Position numbers and translations under genes: made by a program
From: Alphaproteobacteria bacterium
Lineage (GTDB): Bacteria > Pseudomonadota > Alphaproteobacteria > Micavibrionales > UBA2020
DNA: 48,742 nucleotides
Direction: 5' to 3'
Assembly (NCBI GenBank): GCA_030682495.1
Contig: JAUXOC010000025.1
Coordinates: 1 to 48,742, forward strand
The notes under the pieces: model-generated
The model's database searches: none
What the model saw: the letters and a program-made list of their open reading frames with translations, nothing else
Told to the model about the DNA's origin: nothing
In this document: piece by piece, positions 15,346-24,391 of the stretch
Numbering within the stretch: position 1 is the stretch's first letter
Layout: each line of letters opens with the position of its first letter

Positions 15346-17217
15346 GTGACACTGAAACCTGCCCGTTTGCAATGGTCTGAGAACGGCGACCTCGAAAGTC
15401 TGGATTACGGCGACGTTTATTTCCAGCGCGGCGCGGGATTCGCGGAATCCGATTATGTTTTTTTGCGGCACAGCAACCTTGCCGCGCGCTTCAACGCGCT
15501 CGGTGCAGAAAGCTTTCACATCGGCGAGCTGGGATTTGGCAGCGGTATGAATTTTCTGCTGAGTGCTGCACTCTTCCTCGCAAACGCACCGCAAGCGGCG
15601 CAGCTGGTTTATGTCAGCATTGAAAAACATCCGATACCGCCAGAGATGCTCGCGCAAATTTATGCGCAGTGGCCGCAGCATGCAGATATAGGTGCGCAGA
15701 TTACCGCGCAATATCCGCCGCTGATCGAAGGGTTTCATACCTTGATTTTAGCGGGCGGACGTATTCGTTTGATGCTGTGTTTCGGTGATGTCGCGGATAT
15801 GCTGCCGCAAATTGACGGCGATTTTGATGCCTGGTTTCTGGATGGATTTTCCCCTGCCAAAAATCCGGATATGTGGCGCGAAGATCTTTTCCCTGCCATC
15901 GCCGTGCGCACAAAGCCGCAGGGCACACTGGCGACATTTTCAGTTGCGGGTCATATGCGCCGCGCCCTTAAGATGCTGGGGTTCGAGGTGCGCAAGGTCA
16001 AAGGATTCGGCATTAAATGGTCGATGACCGCTGCACAAAAAACCGGTGACGCTTGCACGGCGCAGCGGCGGCGCCATATCGCCGTGCTTGGCGGTGGCAT
16101 TGCAGGCTGCAGCGCCGCCTATGCGCTGGCACGGCGTGGGCACCGCGTGACGCTGATCGACAGACAGAAAGATGTGGCGCAGGAAACATCGGGTAATCCT
16201 GTCGGCATTGTTTATCCGAAAATCACCATCGATCCTTCGCGTGTGGGAAAACTTCATGCACACGGGTTTTGCTATACCCGCATGCTCTGCACCGCGCTGC
16301 CGCTGGCGTCATGGAAGCCTTGCGGTGTCACGCATATCGACAAAGACGCCGAAGACGCGGAGCGTCACCGCCGTCAAGTCGAGGGCAACAGCCTGCCTCC
16401 CGAATATGCACTTTACAGCGCGGCGGGGCTGCATCTGCCCCTGGCAGGGTATCTTTGCCCACCCGATTTTTGCGCGGCATTGAGCACGCACCCGCTGATT
16501 AAAACCGTCTTTGTGCAAACGGCCGCCATCCTCGAAAAAGACGGCGCGTCGTGGCGCGTGCTGGAGGCCGATCAAAGCCTGCTTTGTTTGGCCGATAATG
16601 TCGTGATCGCGCTCGGCAACCAGAGCAAGGATCTGCCGCAGACAAGCTGGCTGCCGCTGCAATCGCTGCGCGGGCAGATCAGCTATATTCGTCCCACGGC
16701 GACATCTGCCGCGCTTGAGGGGGTGATTTGTCACGACGGGTATATCTGCCCGCCTGTAAACGGCATCCAATATATCGGCGCAACATTTCAAAAAGAGCCC
16801 GCCGCCGTACCCGATCTGCGCATAGAAGACGATGCCGAGAACGTCGAAAAACTGGCGCAGCATCTGCCGCAACTGAATATAAAAACCGAAGACGTGATCG
16901 GCGCGCGCGCCGGATACCGTGCGGCCACACCCGATAGGTTGCCAATTGCGGGGCCGGCACCCGATGCACCCGCCGTGCTGGCAGCCTTCGCCGATCTGCG
17001 TTACCGTGCCGCGACAGACCCGCGCCCCCTGCCCTTGATTGACGGGCTTTATATCAGCACCGGTTTTGGCGCACACGGCATGGCCAGCGCACCGCTTTGC
17101 GGCGAAGTGATTGCGGCCATGATTTCGAGAGAGCCTCTGCCGGTGCCGCGTGACCTTGCCGCCGCGCTGGCGCCCGCACGGTTTTTACTGCGCGACCTGA
17201 AGCGTGGGAAAGCCTGA
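15346..17217 (+). CDS. mnmC: Bifunctional tRNA mnm5s2U methyltransferase/oxidoreductase MnmC
   Basis: A 623-residue two-domain enzyme that finishes the 5-methylaminomethyl group on U34 of certain tRNAs. The N-terminal DUF752 methyltransferase has the SAM motif GELGFGSGMNFLL (about 60-72) and WFLDGFSPAKNPDMW. The C-terminal FAD oxidoreductase begins with VLGGGIAGCSAAYALARRGH near residue 246 and ends with FGAHGMASAPLCGE. The GTG at 15346 (VTLKPARLQW) fits the family start and has AGGA 10 bases upstream; an in-frame ATG lies 13 codons further up but lacks a ribosome-binding site. Length is close to the E. coli protein. It is convergent with the dipeptidase gene. Confidence 0.95.
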   Translation: MTLKPARLQWSENGDLESLDYGDVYFQRGAGFAESDYVFLRHSNLAARFNALGAESFHIGELGFGSGMNFLLSAALFLANAPQAAQLVYVSIEKHPIPPEMLAQIYAQWPQHADIGAQITAQYPPLIEGFHTLILAGGRIRLMLCFGDVADMLPQIDGDFDAWFLDGFSPAKNPDMWREDLFPAIAVRTKPQGTLATFSVAGHMRRALKMLGFEVRKVKGFGIKWSMTAAQKTGDACTAQRRRHIAVLGGGIAGCSAAYALARRGHRVTLIDRQKDVAQETSGNPVGIVYPKITIDPSRVGKLHAHGFCYTRMLCTALPLASWKPCGVTHIDKDAEDAERHRRQVEGNSLPPEYALYSAAGLHLPLAGYLCPPDFCAALSTHPLIKTVFVQTAAILEKDGASWRVLEADQSLLCLADNVVIALGNQSKDLPQTSWLPLQSLRGQISYIRPTATSAALEGVICHDGYICPPVNGIQYIGATFQKEPAAVPDLRIEDDAENVEKLAQHLPQLNIKTEDVIGARAGYRAATPDRLPIAGPAPDAPAVLAAFADLRYRAATDPRPLPLIDGLYISTGFGAHGMASAPLCGEVIAAMISREPLPVPRDLAAALAPARFLLRDLKRGKA

Positions 17218-17221
17218 GCGC

Positions 17222-17899
17222 CTATATCCCGGTCATCCGGAAGGCGGCGGGCATATTGGCATCTATGATGGGCGCGTAAAGATCGTAAAGATCACGGGGA
17301 AAGCGGAAATCCCACCATTCCTGCGGCAAGGGCAAGAGCGGCAGGTCATTTTTGGCCGCGGCCTCCATCATGCAGGATTCCAGCAGCGCGCGCATTTCCA
17401 GCACCGACGCAGGCAAATCGGTAAAGCTGCGCGCGGCTGGGTTTTGCGCCGGATCCGGCGTCAGATAGTCAAACCGCGTACCCATATCGATTTCGCCGCC
17501 GTTTTTATCCAGCAGAATAATATCAATCGCCATGCCGCGCGGATGGCCGCCTTTGCCGGGCGGCGAGAGCAGACGGTTTGGCTCTTCCAGCCAATGCGGG
17601 TTGGCTTTGACGATATCGGTCTGGCGCATTTTTTCCTGTGCCTCAACCGTGCGCAAACAATCTTTAAGCTCAAAAAAAAGCCCGCTGCGCGCATGACACA
17701 GGTTGGCCGCATCCAGAATGATCGGCAAAAACTTGCGGTGACAGAGCATGCGCGCGTCAGGTCTGTAAATCGCCCCGCCAAACATATTGTCGATATGCGA
17801 TGCCTGCGCATAGACAAGATCGATACGCAGCGGATGTGATGACTGGAAGTCTTCCAGTGGCAATAGATCGTCTGCAGTGACGGGTATCAGATCGGTCAC
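17222..17899 (-). CDS. VanX/DdpX-like D-Ala-D-Ala dipeptidase family protein
   Basis: A 225-residue peptidase M15D homologue, related to enzymes that split D-Ala-D-Ala. Visible are GGHPRGMAIDI (zinc ligands His119 and Asp126) and EWWDFRF near residues 194-200 (catalytic Glu194). The third zinc ligand of VanX is a histidine in EWWH; here the place is taken by Asp197. Aspartate can bind zinc, so activity is possible but should not be assumed. There is no signal peptide, so it would act in the cytoplasm, where free dipeptide can be recycled. It starts with GTG, overlapping the stop of the TPP-enzyme gene by 4 bases. Confidence 0.85.
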   Translation of the reverse strand: MTDLIPVTADDLLPLEDFQSSHPLRIDLVYAQASHIDNMFGGAIYRPDARMLCHRKFLPIILDAANLCHARSGLFFELKDCLRTVEAQEKMRQTDIVKANPHWLEEPNRLLSPPGKGGHPRGMAIDIILLDKNGGEIDMGTRFDYLTPDPAQNPAARSFTDLPASVLEMRALLESCMMEAAAKNDLPLLPLPQEWWDFRFPRDLYDLYAPIIDANMPAAFRMTGI

Positions 17900-19542
17900 A
17901 GCTCTGCCAGTTTCTTTGCGGTGGTGATCTGTTCGGGGTCCATACGGACTTCGATCAATGACGGTTTTTTGCTTTTCATTGCAGCATGGAAGGCCGGCAA
18001 GAAAGCCGCATTGTCTTCAACCACAAAAGACAATGCACCGAAGGATGCGGCAAAAGCCGCAAAATCGGGGTTGGTCAGATGCGTTGCGTTGACACGTTTG
18101 GGATAATGTTTTTCCTGATGCATGCGGATGGTGCCATACATGCTGTTGTTGAAAACGAGCAGAACCGGATGCGCGCCTTCGTGGCAGGCCGTGGCAATTT
18201 CCTGCGCCGTCATCATGAAACCGCCATCGCCCATAAAACCGACGACGACCCGATCAGGGTAGCGCAGGCTGGCGGCAACTGCTGCGGGCACGCCATAGCC
18301 CATCGCGCCCGATGTAGGAGCCAGCAGGCGCATCGGGCGGGCATATCGCAGATACCGCTGCGGCCAGCCGCTGAAATTTCCCGCATCGGTGGTGATAATG
18401 GCGTCACGCGGCAGTTCGTTCGAGAGGTCTTCGATAATCCCGTCCAGATCGGGCGTGAATTTGTCGCGGCTGCGCACTGTGGCGAAGCTTTCGTAGTTCG
18501 AGCGCAATGTTTTTGTATGCTCCGCCCAGCGGCTGCCGTCAATTTCTACAGACGACAGCGCCTTGGCGAATTCCGGCGCGGAGGCATGGATGGCCAGTTC
18601 GGACTTATAGACACGGTTCAGCTCGCCCGCATCAGGGTAGACATGCAGCAAACGCTGCTGCGGCGTGCCAGGCTGGATGATCGTATAACCCTGCGTCAGG
18701 ATTTCACCAAGGCGCGTGCCGACAGCGAGGATAACATCCGCCTCTTCAACCGCGCGGCATAGCTTGGGGTCAACCGTTGTGCCCAGCGCGCCGACATAGC
18801 AGGGATGGTTATTGTTAAAAGCATCCTGACGGCGGAAACCCGCCGCAACGGGCAGGTCGCTACGCAGTGCAAAATCCTCGAAACTCGTGATGGACGATTC
18901 TGTCCAGCTGCCACCGCCAACGATGACCAGCGGTTTCTGGGCAGAAGACAGAATTTCTTTCAGCGCCGTCATATCATGATGGGTCGGCGCGAAATGGGCG
19001 GGCACAGCGGGCATTTGCACAGGCGCATCTGTTTCTTCACACAGCATGTCTTCGGGCAGAGCGATGACAACCGGCCCCGGACGACCGGACGTTGCGATAT
19101 CGAAAGCTTCGCGGATAACGCGCGGAATATCGGATGCATGATCGATCTCGGTCGCCCATTTGCAGAACGGCGGTTTGAACATATCGCGGTATTCAACTTC
19201 CTGAAAGGCTTCGCGGCCTTTCTGCTCGCGCGCTACCTGCCCGACCAGCAAAATAAACGGCGTTGAATCCTGCATCGCCGTGTGCACGCCGATACTGGCG
19301 TTACACGCACCGGGGCCGCGCGTGACAAAACAAATACCCGGATGCCCCGTCAGTTTGCCGTAGGCCTCCGCCATAAAGGCGGCGCCGCCTTCTTGCCGGC
19401 ACGTAATCGTGCGAATATCATCTGCATCATGCAAGCCATCCAAAGCGTCCAGATAGCTTTCGCCGGGGACGCAGAATATTTTTTTCACGCCATGCGCCCG
19501 CAGGCATTCAACGAGAAGATGGCCGCCGCTTTTCATGCTCAT
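17896..19542 (-). CDS. Acetolactate-synthase-like TPP enzyme
   Basis: A 548-residue thiamine-diphosphate enzyme with the three domains of the acetolactate synthase/benzoylformate decarboxylase superfamily. The catalytic glutamate Glu51 lies in TCRQEGGAAFMAEAYG; the TPP-binding GDGGFMMTAQEI begins near residue 438, with NNSMYGTIR further on supplying the metal ligand. The central domain has typical VGGGSW and GTRLGEI segments. No regulatory (IlvH) subunit gene is next to it, and the neighbours are a small membrane protein and a VanX-like peptidase, so a biosynthetic IlvB role is doubtful; many such paralogues in proteobacteria have unknown 2-keto-acid substrates. It overlaps the dipeptidase gene by 4 bases. 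Confidence 0.9.
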   Translation of the reverse strand: MSMKSGGHLLVECLRAHGVKKIFCVPGESYLDALDGLHDADDIRTITCRQEGGAAFMAEAYGKLTGHPGICFVTRGPGACNASIGVHTAMQDSTPFILLVGQVAREQKGREAFQEVEYRDMFKPPFCKWATEIDHASDIPRVIREAFDIATSGRPGPVVIALPEDMLCEETDAPVQMPAVPAHFAPTHHDMTALKEILSSAQKPLVIVGGGSWTESSITSFEDFALRSDLPVAAGFRRQDAFNNNHPCYVGALGTTVDPKLCRAVEEADVILAVGTRLGEILTQGYTIIQPGTPQQRLLHVYPDAGELNRVYKSELAIHASAPEFAKALSSVEIDGSRWAEHTKTLRSNYESFATVRSRDKFTPDLDGIIEDLSNELPRDAIITTDAGNFSGWPQRYLRYARPMRLLAPTSGAMGYGVPAAVAASLRYPDRVVVGFMGDGGFMMTAQEIATACHEGAHPVLLVFNNSMYGTIRMHQEKHYPKRVNATHLTNPDFAAFAASFGALSFVVEDNAAFLPAFHAAMKSKKPSLIEVRMDPEQITTAKKLAEL

Positions 19543-19554
19543 CTGATTTTTGCC

Positions 19555-19932
19555 TTACCTGAAAATTTCCATCACCGCGCCGCTCATGGCATAGACCATC
19601 GCAAAGAGCAGGAGAGTGCAGCCGATCTGCCCCAAAAAGCTGTGCGGCAGAATGCGCGCCATTTCACGCGCGACGCGCGTCCATTTGATCAGCTCCGGAT
19701 CGCGCGCCATCAGCGTTTCGTCGCGATCGGCAAGGTTGATGATTTCAAAAAAATTCTTGACCACATAGCCATGCGCCATCAGCGTGACAGGGTCAAACGG
19801 GCCTTTGGCCTGCCAGATATCAGGATGATGGGTTTTGAGCCTGCGCCACACTTTCCAGAACGGAAGGATGGCCGGCGTCAGCAGCAAACAGGCCACCAAA
19901 ACAGCGATAAAAATGTGTATGATATTGAGCAT
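19555..19932 (-). CDS. Small membrane protein with two hydrophobic ends
   Basis: A 125-residue protein with a transmembrane helix at each end (about 4-24 and 98-120) and a charged middle loop. The loop has DIWQAKGPFDPVTLMAHG and later RDPELIKWTRVAREMARIL. This helix-loop-helix layout is like UspB of enterobacteria, but the similarity is only of topology and I do not assign the name. It is the first gene of the leftward unit with the TPP enzyme (12 bases apart) and the VanX-like protein. It is divergent from the peptide-transporter operon; the 87 bases between hold no obvious strong promoter. Confidence 0.75.
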   Translation of the reverse strand: MLNIIHIFIAVLVACLLLTPAILPFWKVWRRLKTHHPDIWQAKGPFDPVTLMAHGYVVKNFFEIINLADRDETLMARDPELIKWTRVAREMARILPHSFLGQIGCTLLLFAMVYAMSGAVMEIFR

Positions 19933-20019
19933 GGATTTTTGCCGCCTTTTGTCTGAAGCTATACCCTGCGCCGGGGGCGCGCACCAACTTTAATCCAAAG
20001 CCGGAGAGCTGAACAAGTC

Positions 20020-21735
20020 ATGAAAATATCGGACGCTTTTTCCCTCCCTTCTTTCGGTATTCTGGCAATCGGCCTGATGCTGCTGGTGCCGGTTGGCGCG
20101 CAGGCGCAGGACGCCAGGCCTGCTGCACCACAACACCTGAACGTGGGCATCAGCCAATATCCCTCCACCCTGCATCCCTTGTTTGATGCCATGGTCGCCA
20201 AAAGCCTTATCCTGAGCGCGGCGCAGCGCCCGATGACCGCGCATAACGCCGCATGGCAGGCTGAATGCCTTGTTTGCACCGAACTGCCGTCTTTCGATAA
20301 TGGCCTTGCCGTGCGTGAAACCCGCGAAGACGGCAAAACCGGCATTGCCGCGACATATAAAATCAAACCCGGCCTGATGTGGGATGACGGTACGCCCCTG
20401 ACCGCTGCAGATTTTATTTTTGCATGGCAGGTCGGCAAGCATCCGCAATCCGGCGTCAGCAATGGCGAGTTTTTTGCAAAGGACATCGTGAATATCAGCA
20501 GCACGGCGCCCGATACCTTGACGATCCACTTCGACAAGGAAAAATGCACCTTTGCCCCCATCAATGATTTTCACCCGCTACCGGCGCATCTGGAGAAGGC
20601 GATTTTCGAGGAAGATCCCGCCAATTACAAAAGCCGTACGCTTTACAACACAGACCCCACGCGGAAAGGTCTTTATTTCGGGCCCTACCGCATTTCACGG
20701 CTGCAGAACGGCGCCTTTGTGACGCTGGAGAAAAACCCGCATTGGCATGGCAAAGCGCCCGCCATTGATTTTATCACCTATAAAACCATCGAAAGTTCTG
20801 CTGCATTGACGGCTCATCTGCTGTCTGGTGCGATTGACTATATCGCGGGAGAGCTGGGCCTGACGCTCGATCAGGCATTGACCTTTGAAAAGAGGCTGGC
20901 AAAACAACGCCCCGGTCAATATCGCGTGACCTATAAACAGGGGCTAACCTACGAGCATATCGACCTGCCCCTCGACCGCGCCCCCTTTGATGATATACGT
21001 GTGCGCCGCGCACTGATGCATGGCATGAACCGTACGCAGATCAACGATGTCGTCTTCGAAGGACGTCAACCCCCCGCCGTCGGCAATATCAACCCGCTCG
21101 ATACGATTTTCACCAATGATGTTACGATCTATGCCTTTGATCCTGCAAAAGCCAATGCCCTGCTTGACGAGGCCGGATGGAAAAAAGGCGCCGACGGTTA
21201 CCGCCAGAACGCCAAGGGCGCGCGGCTGACGCTTACCTTTGCCACCACGGCCGGTAACAAAAGCCGAGAGGTTATCCAACAATCCAACCAGTCTGACTGT
21301 AAAAAAATCTGCATAGATGCGGTTATCAAAAACGAGCCCGCCCGCGTCCTCTTCGGCAGCAGTATGCGGGAGCGCCAATTCACCGGCGGCGTTATGTATG
21401 CATGGCTTTCCTCGCCCCTGAATATTCCCAAAACGACACTGCATTCATCGATGATTCCGTCACCAGAAAACAACTATGCGGGGCAGAACTATCCCGCTTA
21501 TAAAAATCCGGAGATGGACAGAATCCTCGACGCACTGGACGTCACCTGCGGGGCGGAGGAGAACACGGCGCTCTGGCATGACCTGCAAAAACTTTACGCC
21601 GAAGACCTGCCCGCGCTGCCGCTTTATTACCGTGCCGAGGCCTTCTTCATACCCGCCTGGCTGCATGGCGTCGAGCCAACAGGCCACCTGCACCCGACAA
21701 CCCTTTGGATCGAAAACTGGAGCATTCGCAAATGA
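20020..21735 (+). CDS. Peptide/solute-binding protein of an ABC importer (family 5)
   Basis: A 571-residue periplasmic binding protein of the OppA/DppA family (SBP family 5). A signal peptide runs to about residue 29 (hydrophobic core ILAIGLMLLVPVG, cleavage after AQA); no lipobox cysteine. Family features include LNVGISQYPSTLHPLFDAM at the mature N-terminus, LMWDDGTPLTAADFIFAWQ, a domain border YTLE-like stretch YFGPYRIS, and RRALMHGMNRTQIND. It opens an operon with an unknown membrane protein and two permeases, each overlapping the next by ATGA. A GGAGAG site stands 10 to 15 bases before the ATG. The ligand is probably an oligopeptide; the sequence does not say which. Confidence 0.93.
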   Translation: MKISDAFSLPSFGILAIGLMLLVPVGAQAQDARPAAPQHLNVGISQYPSTLHPLFDAMVAKSLILSAAQRPMTAHNAAWQAECLVCTELPSFDNGLAVRETREDGKTGIAATYKIKPGLMWDDGTPLTAADFIFAWQVGKHPQSGVSNGEFFAKDIVNISSTAPDTLTIHFDKEKCTFAPINDFHPLPAHLEKAIFEEDPANYKSRTLYNTDPTRKGLYFGPYRISRLQNGAFVTLEKNPHWHGKAPAIDFITYKTIESSAALTAHLLSGAIDYIAGELGLTLDQALTFEKRLAKQRPGQYRVTYKQGLTYEHIDLPLDRAPFDDIRVRRALMHGMNRTQINDVVFEGRQPPAVGNINPLDTIFTNDVTIYAFDPAKANALLDEAGWKKGADGYRQNAKGARLTLTFATTAGNKSREVIQQSNQSDCKKICIDAVIKNEPARVLFGSSMRERQFTGGVMYAWLSSPLNIPKTTLHSSMIPSPENNYAGQNYPAYKNPEMDRILDALDVTCGAEENTALWHDLQKLYAEDLPALPLYYRAEAFFIPAWLHGVEPTGHLHPTTLWIENWSIRK

Positions 21736-22511
21736 GCGCGGAAAACAACGATACGGCTGATAAGGTTAAAAGGGGCTGGGAGTACCGCAGCAGCAAGTTT
21801 GTCTTGAGAATTGTCGCCTTTTTATTTTTTGCGAGCTACCTCTTTGCCGCTGCCCCTATGGCGTGGATGTGGGGCTGGTCTTCGTACTACAAAAGTCAGC
21901 CGGTATCACGGCTAGATGGCCTGATAGAGGCTTATGCCGGCTCCAGCGACCAATCCAAGCTTCTCGTCTGGATACAGAACCGCCCGGAGCACGAACGCGA
22001 ACAGATAAAAGAAAAATTGCTCCCCCACGCTGGAGAGCTAGACTCTGTTCTTTTCCTTTTTCTTGCGGAATGGGCTGTGCAGGAGCGAGACGCGGAGCAA
22101 GTCGTGTTTTGGAATTTTTACGCCAGATACCGACTGCATTACGACGCGCTTCGCTGCGGTGCGCCAAATTCAGTCATGAACATGAAGGGCTTTATATCGC
22201 TTATCTCCGAGGACTATATTGATAAAATCGTTGCAAGAAACCCACACCTTCTCCCGAAAACAATTCAAAAAGTATTGGATATGGATGCCCTTTATCCTGC
22301 AAACAATGATCCTTCCGGCATATGTAAGATTATTTACAAGCTTGAAAGAACAGAATTCAAACCCGCCCACAGAGAACGCTGGCCGAGTATTCGTCACACC
22401 TTGCGCGCCGTCACCGAATATAGACTGAAGAAAATACAGGACGGAGAGGACGGGGAGACGCCAGAACATTCCACCCCGCCCCAAAACGACGAGGACAAGG
22501 CAAACGAATGA
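21732..22511 (+). CDS. AT-rich unknown membrane-anchored protein inside the importer operon
   Basis: A 259-residue protein I do not recognise, placed between the binding-protein gene and the first permease gene, overlapping both by 4 bases (ATGA). A hydrophobic helix lies near residues 24-47 (RIVAFLFFASYLFAAAPMAWMW), with a basic cytoplasmic N-terminus. The rest is helical and rich in charged and aromatic residues (KLLVWIQNRPEHEREQIKEK; FLFLAEWAVQERDAEQVVFW), ending in an acidic, proline-rich tail. From about 22,200 to 22,400 the base composition is clearly more AT-rich than the flanking permease genes, which suggests that it was acquired, yet it is neatly fused into the operon. No such subunit is usual in Opp-type transporters. 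Confidence 0.8.
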   Translation: MSAENNDTADKVKRGWEYRSSKFVLRIVAFLFFASYLFAAAPMAWMWGWSSYYKSQPVSRLDGLIEAYAGSSDQSKLLVWIQNRPEHEREQIKEKLLPHAGELDSVLFLFLAEWAVQERDAEQVVFWNFYARYRLHYDALRCGAPNSVMNMKGFISLISEDYIDKIVARNPHLLPKTIQKVLDMDALYPANNDPSGICKIIYKLERTEFKPAHRERWPSIRHTLRAVTEYRLKKIQDGEDGETPEHSTPPQNDEDKANE

Positions 22512-23467
22512 CGGCGGAAGCCTTGCTGTATAGAATGGCGCAGGCACTGGTGACGTTGCTGGTGCTGTCGTTTCTTGTTTATACATTAATCGGCCTGATG
22601 CCCGGCGACCCTGTTGATCTGATGATTGCGGGTAACCCGCATATGACGGCTGAGGACGCCGCGCGGCTACGTGATCTCTATGGGCTCGACCGCCCACTGC
22701 TGGCGCGCTATGGCACTTGGCTGGCATCTGCACTTTCGGGTGATCTTGGTTATAGCCGTCTTTACGGCCTTCCCGTGCTGGACGTTATTTTTCCGCGCTT
22801 GCTCAACACGTTGATGTTGATGGGGGTCGCGCTGGGTCTCACCGTTGCACTGGCGGTACCACTGGGTGTTTTTGCCGCGGTTCGTAAAGGCCGTCTGACG
22901 GACAAAATGATCGGCGTTTTCTGCCTTGCCGGTATTTCACTGCCCGCCTTCTGGCTCGGGCTTTTGCTGATTGCGCTGTTTTCGGTCACGCTCGGCTGGT
23001 TGCCGGCGGGTGCGGTGCTGGACAGTCCTGATGTCAAAACCAGACTGCTGTCGATGGTACTGCCTGTGCTCACACTCACACTGGCCGGTCTTGCGATTTA
23101 TATACGTCATTTGCGTAGCGCCATGATCGATGCCCTGCGCGCCGATCACATTCGCACCGCCCGCGCCAAAGGATGCAGCGAGCCGCGCGTGATCTGGTAT
23201 CACGCCTTTCGCGCGGCGCTGCCGCCGCTTGTCACGCTTTTTATGCTTGATCTGGGTACACTGGTCGGCGGGGCGATGACGGTTGAAACCGTTTTTGCCT
23301 GGCCGGGCATGGGCAAGCTGATGTTCGATGCCGTCATGGGCAATGACTATAACCTTGCGCTCTGCGGGTTTCTGGTTTTGGCCGGCTGCGTTTTAATCGC
23401 CAATATGCTGGCTGATATGCTTTATGGCCTGCTGGATGCGCGTATCACCTCCGGAGGCAAGGCATGA
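22508..23467 (+). CDS. Oligopeptide-type ABC permease, first subunit (OppB/DppB-like)
   Basis: A 319-residue inner-membrane permease with about six transmembrane helices. The N-terminal segment (LVTLLVLSFLVYTLIGLMPGDPVD) is the OppB/DppB signature, and the cytoplasmic EAA loop reads HIRTARAKGCSEPRVIWYHAFR. It pairs with the next permease to form the transport channel for the binding protein encoded upstream. Its start overlaps the stop of the unknown membrane protein. No ATPase gene accompanies the operon, so the nucleotide-binding subunits must be encoded elsewhere. Confidence 0.94.
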   Translation: MTAEALLYRMAQALVTLLVLSFLVYTLIGLMPGDPVDLMIAGNPHMTAEDAARLRDLYGLDRPLLARYGTWLASALSGDLGYSRLYGLPVLDVIFPRLLNTLMLMGVALGLTVALAVPLGVFAAVRKGRLTDKMIGVFCLAGISLPAFWLGLLLIALFSVTLGWLPAGAVLDSPDVKTRLLSMVLPVLTLTLAGLAIYIRHLRSAMIDALRADHIRTARAKGCSEPRVIWYHAFRAALPPLVTLFMLDLGTLVGGAMTVETVFAWPGMGKLMFDAVMGNDYNLALCGFLVLAGCVLIANMLADMLYGLLDARITSGGKA

Positions 23468-24318
23468 TACGCCACCTGCCGCTGGCCGTCATTTTGCTTT
23501 TGACCGCGCTTTGTTTCAGCGCCGGATGGATTGAATCGCTGCGTGGCATCGACAGCAACGATGCCGATCTGAGCCTGCGTTTCCTGTCACCGTCGACTGC
23601 CTATTGGCTGGGCACGGACGAACTGGGCCGCGATGTTTTTCTACGTCTTTTGTACGGCGGTCAGGTATCCCTGGGTGTGGCGCTACTGGCTGCGCTCGCA
23701 GCAGGGACGATCGGGACGATGATCGGCATGACGGCAGGCTATTCAGGGGGGCGTACCGATGCCCTGCTGATGCGCCTGACGGATCTTTTGATCGCACTGC
23801 CCGCACTGCCGCTGCTGATTATCCTTGCCGCACTTGACCTTGAAAAACTGGGCATCACTGCCGAAGCCGCGCACGCAAAATACGCCAGCCTTTATAAAAT
23901 TGCTGCACTGATCGCGCTTCTCAGCTGGACGACCTTGGCGCGGCTGGCGCGCGCCCGCACGATGGTGCTGCGGCAGTCTGATTTTGTACGCGCCGCGCGC
24001 GCGCTCGGCGTCAGCCATCCGCGCATTCTCATGCGGCATATCCTGCCGAATATCCTGAGCACCATAAGCGTCGCCGTGACGCTGGCCGTGGGTCATATCA
24101 TTTTGATGGAATCAGTCCTCAGCTTCCTTGGCCTTGGCATCCAGCCGCCGCTGCCCAGCTGGGGCAATATGCTGACCCATGCCGAAGATCATATCTGGGA
24201 CAATACGCGATTGATGGTTTACCCCGGTATGCTGATTTTTACCGCCGTTTTGTGTTTTAACTTTATGGGCGACCATTTGCAGGACAAGCTGGATCCGCGC
24301 AATCTGGAGCGCAAATAG
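23464..24318 (+). CDS. Oligopeptide-type ABC permease, second subunit (OppC/DppC-like)
   Basis: A 284-residue inner-membrane permease. The OppC/DppC sequence YWLGTDELGRDVFLRLLYGG near residues 45-65 and the EAA loop SDFVRAARALGVSHPRILMRH are clear. The C-terminal part ESVLSFLGLGIQPPLPSWGNML is almost invariant in the family. It overlaps the first permease by ATGA and is the last gene of the operon; a strong terminator lies directly behind it, confirming that no oppD/oppF-like ATPase gene follows. Confidence 0.95.
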   Translation: MIRHLPLAVILLLTALCFSAGWIESLRGIDSNDADLSLRFLSPSTAYWLGTDELGRDVFLRLLYGGQVSLGVALLAALAAGTIGTMIGMTAGYSGGRTDALLMRLTDLLIALPALPLLIILAALDLEKLGITAEAAHAKYASLYKIAALIALLSWTTLARLARARTMVLRQSDFVRAARALGVSHPRILMRHILPNILSTISVAVTLAVGHIILMESVLSFLGLGIQPPLPSWGNMLTHAEDHIWDNTRLMVYPGMLIFTAVLCFNFMGDHLQDKLDPRNLERK

Positions 24319-24341
24319 ACGCTGCAACACTAATCATAAGC

Positions 24342-24376
24342 AAAAAAAACGCCGGCTGTTTATCGCCGGCGTTTTT
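24342..24376. terminator. Bidirectional rho-independent terminator
   Basis: A 7-bp stem CGCCGGC / GCCGGCG with an 8-base loop, preceded by eight A and followed by five T residues. It serves the rightward permease operon and the leftward ald operon, which converge here. Confidence 0.9.
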
Positions 24377-24391
24377 CGTTTTCTCAAAATG

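Noticed and set aside
19555-19932. Naming the small two-helix protein UspB
   Set aside because: Only topology and length are alike; the residue similarity is too weak.
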